Assembly: GCF_020783315.1 (NCBI RefSeq)
Contig: NZ_CP086063.1
Span: forward strand, 1,724,501 to 1,788,500
Direction of reading: 5' to 3'
From: Ferruginibacter lapsinanis
Lineage (GTDB): Bacteria; Bacteroidota; Bacteroidia; Chitinophagales; Chitinophagaceae
DNA: 64,000 bases
This document shows, piece after piece, positions 37,301 to 46,682 of this stretch; position 1 is the stretch's first letter; each line of letters begins with the position of its first letter. A program made the translations under genes and the position numbers. The notes beneath the pieces were generated by a model. That model was given only the letters and a program-made list of their open reading frames with translations, was not told where the DNA came from and did no database searches.

Positions 37301-37680
37301 AAGAATTTCATGATAGATGGTTGGAGCCGGGAGATGAGAAGTTGACCTATATACCACAGATCAGTGATGAGTTTTATGGCTACAAAGTGGGAACGCAATC
37401 TTTTTATCCATATAATAATTACAACTATTCCGATAAGCAGGTTGCTGATGGCGGCTTCATAAGACTTAAAACAGTTTCATTATCTTATCAATTGAGTAGT
37501 AGTTCGTTAAAAAAATTAGATTTTGTAAAGAACTTGTCGTTCACAGCAGCCGTTACAAACCCTTGGTTGATCTATTCTGACAAAAAACTGAAAGGGCAGG
37601 ATCCTGAGTTCTTTAATGCAGGAGGTGTAGCACAGCCTTTGCAAAAACAAATAACATTATCCATTAAAGCTGGTTTTTAA
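34357..37680 (+). CDS. SusC/RagA-family TonB-dependent outer-membrane transporter
   Basis: The 1107-residue protein imports a nutrient across the outer membrane with energy from TonB. It has a signal peptide (MNGRSLLLLVIGILLGIGSF, cleaved after FAQ), a carboxypeptidase-regulatory-like domain (about 25-110), the TonB-box-like LDEVVVTG, a plug domain (about 115-240, with YGARAMNGVVVITTKKGK) and a 22-strand barrel ending ITLSIKAGF. I chose the ATG at 34357 because the signal peptide follows directly; upstream in-frame codons give no signal sequence. A susD gene starts 10 bp later, followed by a metallohydrolase and a DUF4302 lipoprotein gene. The substrate is not known; the metallohydrolase suggests peptides or protein. 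Confidence 0.94.
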   Translation: MNGRSLLLLVIGILLGIGSFAQKTASGTVEDSKGKPLAGATVKVVGASKAVSTNDKGKFEISNVGDNAKISVSMVGYKAIEVKAGENLIIKLVEANNTLDEVVVTGFQQINRKKFTGAGVKLKADEIKTAGVVDVSRMLEGRAAGVTVQNVSSTFGSAPKVRVRGATSINGDNKPLWVVDGVVLEDLVNISNDQLSSGDPTTLLGSSVAGINSNDIETFDILKDAAATALYGARAMNGVVVITTKKGKQGKPSIAYSVNFSTQLKPSYGEYNIMNSAEQMSTLASLERDGFLEPGALASRADYGVYGKMYDLLNGDANGNFPVVNTPQGRNAFLLRYAKANTDWFDILFRNSLTQEHSLSISSGTDKSQSFFSASYYRDNGWTIADNVKRYTLNFRNNYNISDKLSVGFLTNGSVRQQRAPGTLKRTDNVVSGQYDREFDINPFSYALNTSRAITAYDENGNLEYFRRNWAPFNIIDELKNNYIDVNVIDLKLQTDISYKITKHLRYDFVGALRYVKSTLEHQITENSNMANAYRSMGTQVIIDGNKFLYLDPDGEDPTKKISVLPYGGFYNRSEDFLTNYDVRNSLSYNNTFNDKHTIAILLGQQVKYTDRQNYNSTGYGYQYDNGGVAFPDYHILKKTIEANFPYYGMSKTYDRFVAYYLNAQYTYDRRYNIYGTVRYDGSNKLGASKTARWLPTWSFGGSWNIDQEKFFENVRKVDYMKLRASYGLTASLGPVTNSNVVLQSAVPNRFPASERESVLQLINLQNADLTWEKNHQLNIGIDAGMFNGRLDFSFDWYNRNSFDLISLIKTAGIGGEGYKAINYADMKSHGIDVMIGGTIIKKKNWNWKSNITYGYNVNKITYAKNVPIIYDLVKPEGGNREGYAVNSLFSINYQGLDHLTGIPYFINEYGKPSQGVDVQSDSVQYLLYSGTLDPKFTGGFNNTFNYKNFSLNIFITYQGGNKIRLYPAFRSSYVDFDALPKEFHDRWLEPGDEKLTYIPQISDEFYGYKVGTQSFYPYNNYNYSDKQVADGGFIRLKTVSLSYQLSSSSLKKLDFVKNLSFTAAVTNPWLIYSDKKLKGQDPEFFNAGGVAQPLQKQITLSIKAGF

Positions 37681-37690
37681 AATAGTAGAA

Positions 37691-39205
37691 ATGATGAAAA
37701 AATTGATAATTATATCCGGCGTATTTGCAGTATTGGTAACATCTGCAGGGTGTAAAAAATTCTTAGATAAAGAACCCGATAACAGGGCTAAATTAAATTC
37801 GCCTGAGAAGGTGTCACAGTTATTGGCGTCTGCGTATCCGCAAAATAATTATTATCCAATGGCAGAAGTATCATCGGATAATGTAGGTGATTGTATCACC
37901 GATGAGAATGGAGTTCCAAGTTGGAGCACTTTACTTAACAACCTTTATTTTTATGAAGATAATAAAGGAGTAGACGAAGATGGTCCTGAAAGTTACTGGT
38001 TTGGTTGTTACAAGGCAATTGCAGCAGCAAATCTGGCATTAGAAACAATTGCTAAAGTTCCGGATCCACAAAATTATCAGGCACAAAAAGGAGAAGCCTT
38101 GGTAGCAAGAGCCTATGCTCATTTTATGTTGGTTAATTTTTTCGCAAAATTTTATAATGAATCTACGGCTGATACAGATCCTGGTATACCTTATGTTACC
38201 GAGCCGGAAAATGTGTCAATAAAGAAATACGACCGTAAAACGGTGAAGTATGTATATGATATGATTCAAAAGGATTTGTTTGCCGGAATACCTTTAATAG
38301 TAAATGAAGCATACGCAAAACCAAAATATCATTTTACTAAAACGGCTGCCAATGCTTTTGCCGCAAGATATTATTTGTACAAACAAGAGTATGATAGTGT
38401 TATAAAATATGCTACCGCCTCAATTGCTGAGAATTCTTTTGCTGCAAATCTTCGTCCCTGGAATAATACAACTGTTGGTGTTGGTTATACCACCTTAGAT
38501 TTAAATGGAAACAATAGCTTAAGTGTTGTTTATACTCAACCAGATCAAAAGGCCAACCTTCTTTTGGTTGAAACAAATTCATGGTGGTGGAGGTTAAGTA
38601 GTTTTGGCAGATTTAGTTTAACAACAGATATTGCTAGCAGCCTTACTTCAAATGTACCAGTGTCAGGCGGACCATGGTCTTTCAGTACAGGCAGTTATGT
38701 TCAGGGACATCCCGTACTTTCTAAAGTCGAGGAATATTTTGTAGAAACCTCTATTGGAAGCGGAATTGGAAATGGCTGGGAAATGGTTCCGTTGTTTTCC
38801 ACAGAAGAAGTACTGTTTAACCTTGCCGAAGCGTATACCTATAAGGGTGAAACGGCCAAAGCGATCAGTTTGTTGAATACTTATCTTAGTACACGTATTG
38901 ACGGATATGTTGCAGGATATAATATCGACGAGGCATCAATTAAGGGGTATTATGGTGTCACAGATATACAGGAGGGTTTGATCTATACAATCCTTGATTA
39001 TAAGCAATCAGAATTTTTACAGGAAGGGATGCGTTGGTTTGATATAATAAGATATGGTATTGAAGTGACACATGAGGAGTTGGATGCAACCGGGCAACAT
39101 GTTGTAAGAACTAAAACACTTACAGCAGATGATCCTCATAAGGTATTTCAGATACCTGTGACAGCTCAAATTCAGGCGGGATTAGCACCAAACCCTCGAC
39201 CATAA
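37691..39205 (+). CDS. SusD/RagB-family nutrient-binding outer-membrane lipoprotein
   Basis: The 504-residue protein is the lid that pairs with the SusC transporter encoded 10 bp upstream. It has a lipoprotein signal with lipid-attachment cysteine Cys21 (SAGCKKFLDKEP). Family features are the early ANLALETIAKVPDP and GEALVARAYAHFMLVNFF helices of the TPR core and the C-terminal QEGMRWFDIIRYG block. No truncation is evident. The next gene in the operon starts 27 bp later. An alternative start is the second ATG three bases on. Confidence 0.93.
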   Translation: MMKKLIIISGVFAVLVTSAGCKKFLDKEPDNRAKLNSPEKVSQLLASAYPQNNYYPMAEVSSDNVGDCITDENGVPSWSTLLNNLYFYEDNKGVDEDGPESYWFGCYKAIAAANLALETIAKVPDPQNYQAQKGEALVARAYAHFMLVNFFAKFYNESTADTDPGIPYVTEPENVSIKKYDRKTVKYVYDMIQKDLFAGIPLIVNEAYAKPKYHFTKTAANAFAARYYLYKQEYDSVIKYATASIAENSFAANLRPWNNTTVGVGYTTLDLNGNNSLSVVYTQPDQKANLLLVETNSWWWRLSSFGRFSLTTDIASSLTSNVPVSGGPWSFSTGSYVQGHPVLSKVEEYFVETSIGSGIGNGWEMVPLFSTEEVLFNLAEAYTYKGETAKAISLLNTYLSTRIDGYVAGYNIDEASIKGYYGVTDIQEGLIYTILDYKQSEFLQEGMRWFDIIRYGIEVTHEELDATGQHVVRTKTLTADDPHKVFQIPVTAQIQAGLAPNPRP

Positions 39206-39232
39206 TTGATAATAATTTTTAAAAGTAATAAA

Positions 39233-40144
39233 ATGAAAATATTAAAAATTGCCGTTTACAGTGTAGCACTAGTACTGTTCTTTTCATCTTGTAGAAAAGA
39301 TGATGCTATCGGTAATGTAGATAACATTCCTGGCTTGGGAGGCGATGTGTGGACTCCGTCTGCAATAGATAAATGGATATATGATAGTTTAGTTGTGCCT
39401 TACAATATTGATGTAAAGTATAAATGGAATCAGTTTTCTGTTAATCAAATAGAAAAAAATGTTGTACCTCCAAATGAATCACAGGTAGTGCCGGTAATGG
39501 ATGCCGTTCGTAGAATTTGGGCTAAGCCGTATATTCAGGAAACCAGTCTTACTTTCTTCAATAAATATACGCCCAAATACTTTGTGTTAGCAGGTAGCTC
39601 TGCAGCCAATCCTGACGGTAGTGCAACGGTGGGAGTAGCTGGAGGTGGCAGACAAATATCTTTGTTTCAATTAAATTATTATAAAAACAAAACATATCCT
39701 GGCTATGTACCGGCTGATACTACTTTACAAAAAGATCTTTTCTTAACTGTACATCATGAGTTCAGCCATATATTCGATCAAACAAAAAGAAGACCAAGCT
39801 CTTTTGATGCGGTTACTTCAGGAGGCTACTCCAGTGATTGGATCAATACAGATGATGTTGAGGCAAGAAAAAATGGCTTTATTACAGCATATGCTTCCAG
39901 TGCAGCAGGGGAGGATTTTGCAGAAATGATTTCTTTCTTATTGGTATACGGTGATCCGGGTTGGAAAAAATTATTGGCCGGAATTTCAGGAACTGGCTCA
40001 AGTGGTTTAACTGCTGCCAATGCAAGAATAAAATTAAATACCAAGGCTGATGAAATACGTAAATACTTCGCAGATTCTTGGGGGATAGATTTTAATAGTT
40101 TACAAACAAGAGTTAGAGCAGCGGTGGCTAACGAATTTTATTAA
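39233..40144 (+). CDS. substrate import-associated zinc metallohydrolase lipoprotein
   Basis: The 303-residue protein is a surface or periplasmic lipoprotein (lipobox FFSSC, Cys19) with a zinc HExxH site in TVHHEFSHIFDQTKR (about residues 176-190) and a downstream EDFAEM segment that probably supplies the third ligand. A family of this type is known as 'substrate import-associated zinc metallohydrolase', found beside SusC/SusD pairs. It likely trims a peptide or protein substrate captured by the neighbouring transporter; this is inference. I chose the ATG at 39233, since it gives a standard lipoprotein signal (MKILKIAVYSVALVLFF). Confidence 0.88.
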   Translation: MKILKIAVYSVALVLFFSSCRKDDAIGNVDNIPGLGGDVWTPSAIDKWIYDSLVVPYNIDVKYKWNQFSVNQIEKNVVPPNESQVVPVMDAVRRIWAKPYIQETSLTFFNKYTPKYFVLAGSSAANPDGSATVGVAGGGRQISLFQLNYYKNKTYPGYVPADTTLQKDLFLTVHHEFSHIFDQTKRRPSSFDAVTSGGYSSDWINTDDVEARKNGFITAYASSAAGEDFAEMISFLLVYGDPGWKKLLAGISGTGSSGLTAANARIKLNTKADEIRKYFADSWGIDFNSLQTRVRAAVANEFY

Positions 40145-40251
40145 TGAATGACACTAATACAAAATCGTTGTCATTGTTTGAATCAAATTAGAATATTTTA
40201 CTTCTTTTGATCACTATAAAGGAAGGAATATAAATTTATAAAAAAGAAAAC

Positions 40252-41574
40252 ATGAAGAAGTTTGCATTGTTTTTTATTGGTATAACATTACTGTTATCAG
40301 CATGTAAAAAGGAAACCGATTATATATTTGATCAAACTCCTGATGAACGTATTAATGCTGCCCTGGCGAAATATCAGGCAATTTTAACAGGAGCTGAAAA
40401 TGGATGGAAAGCTTACATCACAGTAGCAAATGACGCAAAATCTGTTTATGGATTTTATTTCAAATTTACCAACACTAACAGAGTGTCGATGGTATCGGAT
40501 TTTGATACTACATCAGCTAAAACATTGCAGGAAAGTAGCTATAGGCTGAGACAACAGCAACAGCCTACACTTATTTTTGATACTTACTCATATGTTCATG
40601 TATTGGCTGATCCTAATGAAGATAACTTAGGAGTGGTTTCAAATGTTAATGGTGGACCAGTAGGTCAGGGCTTATTATCTGATTTCGAATTTATATTTGA
40701 TAGAGACAGCATTACAACGGATACTTTAAAAATGGTGGGTAAAGTAAATGGAGCTAAACTTACCTTGATCAGAGCGACTAAAACTGAGGCAGACTTCTAC
40801 ACGGGAGGACAATGGACAAATCTTGTAGCAAAATATATAAGTAATTTTCTTACTTATTATCAACGTTTAACGATTGATGGTATAAGTTATGATATACGGC
40901 TGGATAAACAGAATAGAACCATTACTTTTAGTTGGTTAGATGGAGGAAATTTACAAAGTCATACTACCGGGTTTTATAACACAACAGCTGGGCTAGTATT
41001 AATATCTCCGGTACAAAATGGTTCACAAACAATAAGTTCTTTAAATGTAGATAATTGGAATGCTTCTACACAAACCTTAACAATAAAATCGGGCGACAAA
41101 ACCGGTGAAATTAAAGAAACTATACTTCCGGTAAAAATAGATACAGATGCACCTAATCGTTGGATCCAATATGTGATCGATAATGATGGCTACTGGGCAG
41201 CTTGGGATGGTTTTCATGTAAATGGGGTGGACGATGCTTATGCAATCAACTCTTTATCTAAATATTACTATCTTGTTTACTGGCCGGAATATGACCCCGG
41301 GAATGATTTTTTTGCACCAATATTCTTAAATGCTGATAATACAGCGCTTACGCTTAAATATGGTGCAGCAATTACGCATTCTATTGGAACCGATGGATTA
41401 ATTAAATTCACATTATTAGGCAATTATGGGTCTTATCCAACAACTGGGCCTGCAAGATTATCAAGAAATCAATTGGTTATACCTGAAGGGTATTACCTTG
41501 TGCAAACGAGTCTTACTACATATGATATGGTGAGTGCAAAAGATGGTAAAGCATGGATCACCTGGTTTTTCTAA
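40252..41574 (+). CDS. DUF4302 lipoprotein
   Basis: The 440-residue protein has a lipoprotein signal (MKKFALFFIGITLLLSAC, Cys18) and matches the DUF4302 pattern as I remember it: an early DERINAALAKYQAILTGAENGW-like block (residues 30-51), then a mostly beta-strand body with EFIFDRDSI and WLDGGNLQ segments and a final TWFF. DUF4302 genes occur next to SusC/SusD and metallohydrolase genes in Bacteroidota, as here, so it probably takes part in substrate capture at the surface; its exact job is unknown. It starts 107 bp after the metallohydrolase and ends before a hairpin terminator at 41606-41649, closing the operon. Confidence 0.83.
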   Translation: MKKFALFFIGITLLLSACKKETDYIFDQTPDERINAALAKYQAILTGAENGWKAYITVANDAKSVYGFYFKFTNTNRVSMVSDFDTTSAKTLQESSYRLRQQQQPTLIFDTYSYVHVLADPNEDNLGVVSNVNGGPVGQGLLSDFEFIFDRDSITTDTLKMVGKVNGAKLTLIRATKTEADFYTGGQWTNLVAKYISNFLTYYQRLTIDGISYDIRLDKQNRTITFSWLDGGNLQSHTTGFYNTTAGLVLISPVQNGSQTISSLNVDNWNASTQTLTIKSGDKTGEIKETILPVKIDTDAPNRWIQYVIDNDGYWAAWDGFHVNGVDDAYAINSLSKYYYLVYWPEYDPGNDFFAPIFLNADNTALTLKYGAAITHSIGTDGLIKFTLLGNYGSYPTTGPARLSRNQLVIPEGYYLVQTSLTTYDMVSAKDGKAWITWFF

Positions 41575-41605
41575 AAATCAAACTTTCTAAAAAATATATT
41601 CTTTT

Positions 41606-41649
41606 ATTAAACAGTTTTTATTGAATAAATAAAAACTGTTTAATTTTTA
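41606..41649 (+). terminator. A/T-rich hairpin terminator after the first SusCD operon
   Basis: A 17-bp perfect stem (41606-41622 with 41628-41644; core AAACAG/CTGTTT) with a 5-base loop is followed by a T-run. It separates the two SusCD operons. Confidence 0.7.
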
Positions 41650-41778
41650 TTAAGAATTTACGCCTTTCTTAAATTTCAATAATTCTTTTTTAATGTGTAT
41701 TTAGCACATTATTTCAAAATAAGCAGCGTATAGAACAAAACATTTGTCAAAGTATATTGTTAATTGTTAAATATTTCT

Positions 41779-41786
41779 TATTTTTA
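41779..41786 (+). promoter_or_regulatory. candidate -7 box (TATTTTTA) of the second susC operon
   Basis: One mismatch from TAnnTTTG, with ATTG about 19 bases upstream (41756-41759), 31 bp before the susC ATG. Confidence 0.35.
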
Positions 41787-41816
41787 AATTCACTATTGAT
41801 AACACAAAACTAAGCT

Positions 41817-44800
41817 ATGAGAAAAATTACAGCAGTCTTGGCAGTGCTTTTAATAAGCACACTATCTGTGTTTTCCCAACAAAAACTTACCGGGAAAGTA
41901 ACAGATGCAAACGGAGCTCCATTGGCGGGCATATCCGTTAAAATAAAGGGAACCAATACAGGTACCAGCACGGCCTCGGATGGTTCTTTTTCGTTAGATG
42001 GCAAAAGCGATGCAATTCTTGAGTTTTCGGGAGTTGGTTTCGAAAGTACCTCAGCAAGAGTTTCGGGAGGAACTGCTTCAATATCACTTAAGCAGGATAC
42101 CAGAAGTATGAGTGAAGTGGTTGTCACAGGGGTTGGTTCTGCCACCAGTAAGAGGAAAGTAGCGATTGATGTTGCTACATTATCCACTAAAGATGTATCG
42201 AAAAGTGTGGTTGGTAATGTGGAACAGGCTTTGGTAGGTAAAATTGCTGGTGCAAACATTCAATTCCAGAGTGGTACTCCGGGGGCTGATCCGACGATCA
42301 TTCTAAGAGGAATAAACACATTGAGCTATTTGCCACCATTGATCATGGTAGATGGTATTGAAGTTTCGGGCCTTGGTGGCTTGGATCTAAGTACCGTAGA
42401 TAGAGTGGAGGTTGTGAAAGGTGCTGCAGGTGGTATGTTATATGGTGCTCAGGGAGCTAATGGTGTAATCCAGGTGTTTACCAAAAAAGGCGCTAAAAAT
42501 AAAAAGATGGAGATCAATGTTCTTTCTCAAGCGAGCAGAGGGGTAATTATCAGAGATAAAGATATCATCGCAGATCACCATTCTTTTAAAACAAATGCAG
42601 ATGGGTATATAACTCAAGGTGGTGTTAGAATTGAAGCAGATCCTATTACAGGAGCCTGGCCAAAAGGAGATTTTATCTCTACTAGTACTGATCCTTTGTT
42701 GAAACAGGATAAACCATATGCTGAAAAGACATATGATCATTTAAAACAAGCATATAATCCTGCTTATACCTTTAATAATTCCGTGAATATTTTGGGTGGT
42801 GGCGATAAAACAGATTATTCTCTTACAGTATCTCAATACAACGAACAGAACGTAATGAGTAATAAATACTCAAGAACAAACGTTTCTGCAAATCTTGGAT
42901 TTGAATTGGCTAAAGGTCTTACGCTAAGAAATAATCTACAAACAATTTTCACCAATGAAAATTTAGCAAGTGGCGATGCCGATGCAAGTATCGGAGCCAC
43001 TAATCCTGAACGTTTTAGTATTGTAACTGCATTTCCTCATATCGATTTCTTAAATAGAGATGCTAACGGTAAATTGGTAGTATTACCTCGTTCAGATGAT
43101 CCGGGTTCTTTAAATCCATTATCTGAAAATGAATGGAGAGACAGATCATCTAAAACTTACAGAATTATTGAGAACGCAAACATCAATTATAAATTCCCTC
43201 GTTTTGTTGAGTTGGATTACAAATATGGTGTTGAATTCAGAAATATTGATGATAAAAGTTTCTATTTCAATCAAGAATCTTCTTTACAGGCTGGTACCGC
43301 TTATTGGGGACAAACTGTTAAGGGTATGATCACTAACACTTATACTAATCACAAACAACAAAACTCATTAGCTACAGTTTATGTAAAAACCGATTTTGAA
43401 AAGGATTTTAATTTAAAGACTCCAATCAAAACTGTAACTCAGGTATCTTATGATTACAGAAGATATGATGAAAGACAATATTATGCAAAAGGTTCAGAAT
43501 TGCCTGCGTATCCTCCTTATAATATTGGAGTAGCAACTACAAAAACTGCGCTGGATTTCTATTCTACTTTTATAACCTTTGGTACATTGTTCAATCAAAG
43601 TATTGATTATAAAGATATGATAGGTATCTCTGGAGGTTTCCGTTCTGATTTTTCTTCAAATTTTGGGGCTGGACAAAAAGCAGCAACCTTCCCTAGAGGA
43701 GCTATTTATTTCAGACCTACCGAAGTTTGGAATTTAAAAAGTGTATCAGAGTGGAAATTGAGAGCTGCTTATGCTGAAGCCGGTATCCAGCCATCAACCT
43801 ATAGCAGACAAAATACATTTATTGTTGCTCAATTGGGTGATCTATCTACTATCAGTACAAGTTCTATTTACGCAAATCCAAATTTAACAGTTGAAAGATC
43901 TAAAGAATTTGAGATTGGAACAGATATGATTTTTAAAACAAAATCTTCATCAGTTTTCCCAAAAATTGGCCTTTCATTCAGTTATTGGACACGTAAAACT
44001 GTTGGAGCTTTACAATATCAAGATTTACCCCTTTCTTCAGGGTATGCTAAAAAGTTAGATAACTTAACTGATATTGATTCTAAAGGTTTTGACCTGTCAA
44101 TCGATGCAGATGTATTGTCTAAGAAAAATTTCACCTGGAATTTTGGATACAGAATGGGTGCTGCAAAAAGCAAAGCTGTTAAAATAGCAGGTGGTGCAGA
44201 TATAGTACAAGGGATTTTTACTGTAAGACAAGGACAGGAATTAGGTCTGTTTAGTTTCCAGGCTCCATTAAGCAGTTTGGATCAAACTCGTCCTAATGGA
44301 TCAAGATATATAGCAGAAGCTGATAAAGGAAACTACGAATTAGTAGACGGAATAGTAGTTGAAAAAGCTACAGCAAAAGCTCAAATGACTGATGCCAGCG
44401 ATGCTAAAACAGCTGGTTCTTCAGTTCCTAAATTCAGAGCTTCATTCATTAATGAATTTACTTTCAAACAAAACCTTAGCTTCTCTTTCCAATGGGATTG
44501 GAGTTATGGAGGTAAAATATACAACACTACACGTCAGTGGTTATACAGAGATAGATTATCTAAAGACTACGACAAAGCAGTTACTGTAAATGGAGCAAGT
44601 GGTGCATATGTTGCATATTACAACTCTTTGTATAATAACGTTTCACCTTCTACATGGTTTGTTGAAAATGCTTCATTCCTGAGATTAAGAGATGTGTCGG
44701 TATCTTACGACTTGAAAAATGCTTTAAATCTGAATTGGGTTAAAGCATTATCAATATCTGTTTCAGGAAGAAACCTGGCTACAATAACCAAATACTCAGG

Positions 44801-44942
44801 ATTAGATGTTGAGGCAACTACAACTTCCGATTCTCAAGGTAACGAGGCTCGTGATGGCTATTCAGGTGCAATCAATGGGTCTGATTATTTTGCTGTACCA
44901 AATTTAAGATCATACCAAATCAGTTTACGAGTTGGTCTTTAA
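41817..44942 (+). CDS. SusC/RagA-family TonB-dependent outer-membrane transporter
   Basis: The 1041-residue protein is a second, independent SusC transporter. It has a signal peptide (MRKITAVLAVLLISTLSVFS), a carboxypeptidase-regulatory-like domain (about 22-95), a SEVVVTGVG TonB-box-like segment, the plug (about 105-220, with LYGAQGANGVIQVFTKKG) and a barrel ending in SYQISLRVGL. It is followed 18 bp later by its SusD partner, and no other accessory gene is in this operon, so the substrate cannot be guessed. It differs from the first SusC in length and sequence, so this is a separate locus rather than a recent duplication. Confidence 0.94.
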   Translation: MRKITAVLAVLLISTLSVFSQQKLTGKVTDANGAPLAGISVKIKGTNTGTSTASDGSFSLDGKSDAILEFSGVGFESTSARVSGGTASISLKQDTRSMSEVVVTGVGSATSKRKVAIDVATLSTKDVSKSVVGNVEQALVGKIAGANIQFQSGTPGADPTIILRGINTLSYLPPLIMVDGIEVSGLGGLDLSTVDRVEVVKGAAGGMLYGAQGANGVIQVFTKKGAKNKKMEINVLSQASRGVIIRDKDIIADHHSFKTNADGYITQGGVRIEADPITGAWPKGDFISTSTDPLLKQDKPYAEKTYDHLKQAYNPAYTFNNSVNILGGGDKTDYSLTVSQYNEQNVMSNKYSRTNVSANLGFELAKGLTLRNNLQTIFTNENLASGDADASIGATNPERFSIVTAFPHIDFLNRDANGKLVVLPRSDDPGSLNPLSENEWRDRSSKTYRIIENANINYKFPRFVELDYKYGVEFRNIDDKSFYFNQESSLQAGTAYWGQTVKGMITNTYTNHKQQNSLATVYVKTDFEKDFNLKTPIKTVTQVSYDYRRYDERQYYAKGSELPAYPPYNIGVATTKTALDFYSTFITFGTLFNQSIDYKDMIGISGGFRSDFSSNFGAGQKAATFPRGAIYFRPTEVWNLKSVSEWKLRAAYAEAGIQPSTYSRQNTFIVAQLGDLSTISTSSIYANPNLTVERSKEFEIGTDMIFKTKSSSVFPKIGLSFSYWTRKTVGALQYQDLPLSSGYAKKLDNLTDIDSKGFDLSIDADVLSKKNFTWNFGYRMGAAKSKAVKIAGGADIVQGIFTVRQGQELGLFSFQAPLSSLDQTRPNGSRYIAEADKGNYELVDGIVVEKATAKAQMTDASDAKTAGSSVPKFRASFINEFTFKQNLSFSFQWDWSYGGKIYNTTRQWLYRDRLSKDYDKAVTVNGASGAYVAYYNSLYNNVSPSTWFVENASFLRLRDVSVSYDLKNALNLNWVKALSISVSGRNLATITKYSGLDVEATTTSDSQGNEARDGYSGAINGSDYFAVPNLRSYQISLRVGL

Positions 44943-44960
44943 CAATTAAAAATTTAAATT

Positions 44961-46619
44961 ATGAAAAAAATATTTTTAAGTTTATTAGCCATCAACATGC
45001 TGATTTTTAGTGGGTGTAAAAAGTCACTATTGGATCAAAATGACCCTAATAATCCTACTCCATCCGGATCATTGGCTACGGAATCAGGTATGATTTCATA
45101 TGCAGCAGGTATTCTTCAAAGAACAATATTTGATGTGCCTAACGCTGGTAATTCTAACATTTTGGCGATTGCCATGTCTACACAAAGTGTCCTGGGGGAT
45201 GAAACCTTTGTACCTTATGGTAACTTTGGATGGCGCTGGGTTGATCAGGTGTACAGAATTACTTTACCCAATTCAACTGTCGTTACCAATCCTTTTGGTG
45301 TAACTCAACAAGTATCTTTACAAGGATTTAATAGTAGAGCTGCCGGGGATAGAAACGCTTTCTTATATGAATGGACAGTTTGTTATTTATTCATCAATCA
45401 GGCAAATACTATGCTATCATCTATTGATGGTGTTGGATTATCAGGAGATGCAGCTACTAAGAAAGCAGCTTTTAAAGCCTGGGCTTATTGGTGGAAAGGA
45501 TTGTCTTATTCAAGAATTGGCTCTACATATCTTGCAGGTTTAATTTACAATACCATTGATGTTAACAATAATTATGTTGATCATAATGCAATTATTGCAG
45601 AAGCAAACAGAAACTTTGACTTATGCGCTGCAGAATTGGCTACACTGCCTGATGACGGTAATGAAGATTATGATTTATTAATGAGTCAAATGGTATTATC
45701 TTTTAATGATAATAGTCATATTGTGTCACCTGCAATGTGGAAACGTGCAATTAATTCATACAAGGCACGTAATTTATTAGTAAATAAAAAGACTGCTGAC
45801 ATGACTGCCGGCGATTGGCAAGCTATCATTGATTTGGCAAGTAACGGGTTAAAATCTACAGACAATTATTTCAAATTTGGAATGACATCAGATGGTAACA
45901 ACGATCTGTCTAATAGTTTTTTACATCCGCTTTTACTTCATGGTCCTAATGTACAATTTGCTTTCTTAAGTGAAAGGTTTGTTCAGGATTATAAAGTTGG
46001 TGATGCAAGGTTTACCAGAGACGTTGTTGAACTGCCTTATCCTCCTGCTACCGATGCTTACTATGACCTGAGTGCTTTTACCGATCTAAGAGCAAGAGGT
46101 TTGCAATTCGGAACAAGATGGGGAGCTATTCCTATTGAAGATGGAGGTTCTCTGACTACAGCTGCAAATGAAGGTTTTACTCCTTTTGCTTGTAGTTATG
46201 AAGAAAATGCATTGATGTTGGCAGAAGCTTATATTAACAAATCGCAGATTGAAACCGGATTGGCATATATTGATGCAGTAAGGGATTATCAAAATTCCGG
46301 ACTTGCTCATGTTGCTGGTACTAGTCTAAACCTAGCTCAAGCCAAAGAAGAGTTACGTAGAGAAAGAAGAATTGGATTAGCTATACGTGGACTGGCATTT
46401 TTTGATGCAAGAAGATGGGGCGTAACAGCTCCTGCTTCAGCTGGTGGTGGTAGAGCAAATGCAATAGTGTATTTGCCTAGTGCAGTAGCCGGAACAGCTA
46501 CTGATACACCTAAACCATGTTTTATGGAATACAATTACATGGATTATTGGGATGTGCCTCAAAATGAGTTGGATTTCAATGTTCCTGCAACTGGTTCTGC
46601 AATAGTTAAGAATCCGTAA
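44961..46619 (+). CDS. SusD/RagB-family nutrient-binding outer-membrane lipoprotein
   Basis: The 552-residue protein pairs with the SusC encoded 18 bp upstream. It has a lipoprotein signal with Cys19 (LIFSGCKKSLLDQNDPNNP), TPR-type helices (FKAWAYWWKGLSYSRIGS) and the C-terminal SusD motif KEELRRERRIGLAIRGLAFF followed by DARRW. It is longer than the first SusD and lies closer to the RagB-type branch. The gene ends 8 bp before a perfect 56-bp palindrome that terminates the operon. Confidence 0.93.
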   Translation: MKKIFLSLLAINMLIFSGCKKSLLDQNDPNNPTPSGSLATESGMISYAAGILQRTIFDVPNAGNSNILAIAMSTQSVLGDETFVPYGNFGWRWVDQVYRITLPNSTVVTNPFGVTQQVSLQGFNSRAAGDRNAFLYEWTVCYLFINQANTMLSSIDGVGLSGDAATKKAAFKAWAYWWKGLSYSRIGSTYLAGLIYNTIDVNNNYVDHNAIIAEANRNFDLCAAELATLPDDGNEDYDLLMSQMVLSFNDNSHIVSPAMWKRAINSYKARNLLVNKKTADMTAGDWQAIIDLASNGLKSTDNYFKFGMTSDGNNDLSNSFLHPLLLHGPNVQFAFLSERFVQDYKVGDARFTRDVVELPYPPATDAYYDLSAFTDLRARGLQFGTRWGAIPIEDGGSLTTAANEGFTPFACSYEENALMLAEAYINKSQIETGLAYIDAVRDYQNSGLAHVAGTSLNLAQAKEELRRERRIGLAIRGLAFFDARRWGVTAPASAGGGRANAIVYLPSAVAGTATDTPKPCFMEYNYMDYWDVPQNELDFNVPATGSAIVKNP

Positions 46620-46626
46620 TAATTTT

Positions 46627-46682
46627 AATAGAATAAAAAAAGACAGTCACTGATATCAGTGACTGTCTTTTTTTATTCTATT
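46627..46682. terminator. perfect 56-bp palindrome acting as terminator
   Basis: Arms of 28 bp (46627-46654 and 46655-46682) pair with no mismatch; the GC-bearing core is GACAGTCACTGAT and its complement, flanked by A7 and T7 runs. It should stop transcription from both sides. Its right end overlaps the -7 box of the next gene. Confidence 0.9.

Noticed and set aside
34357-46619. The two SusC/SusD pairs as a recent duplication
   Set aside because: The proteins differ in length and in most sequence outside family motifs, and the accessory genes differ, so they are separate loci.
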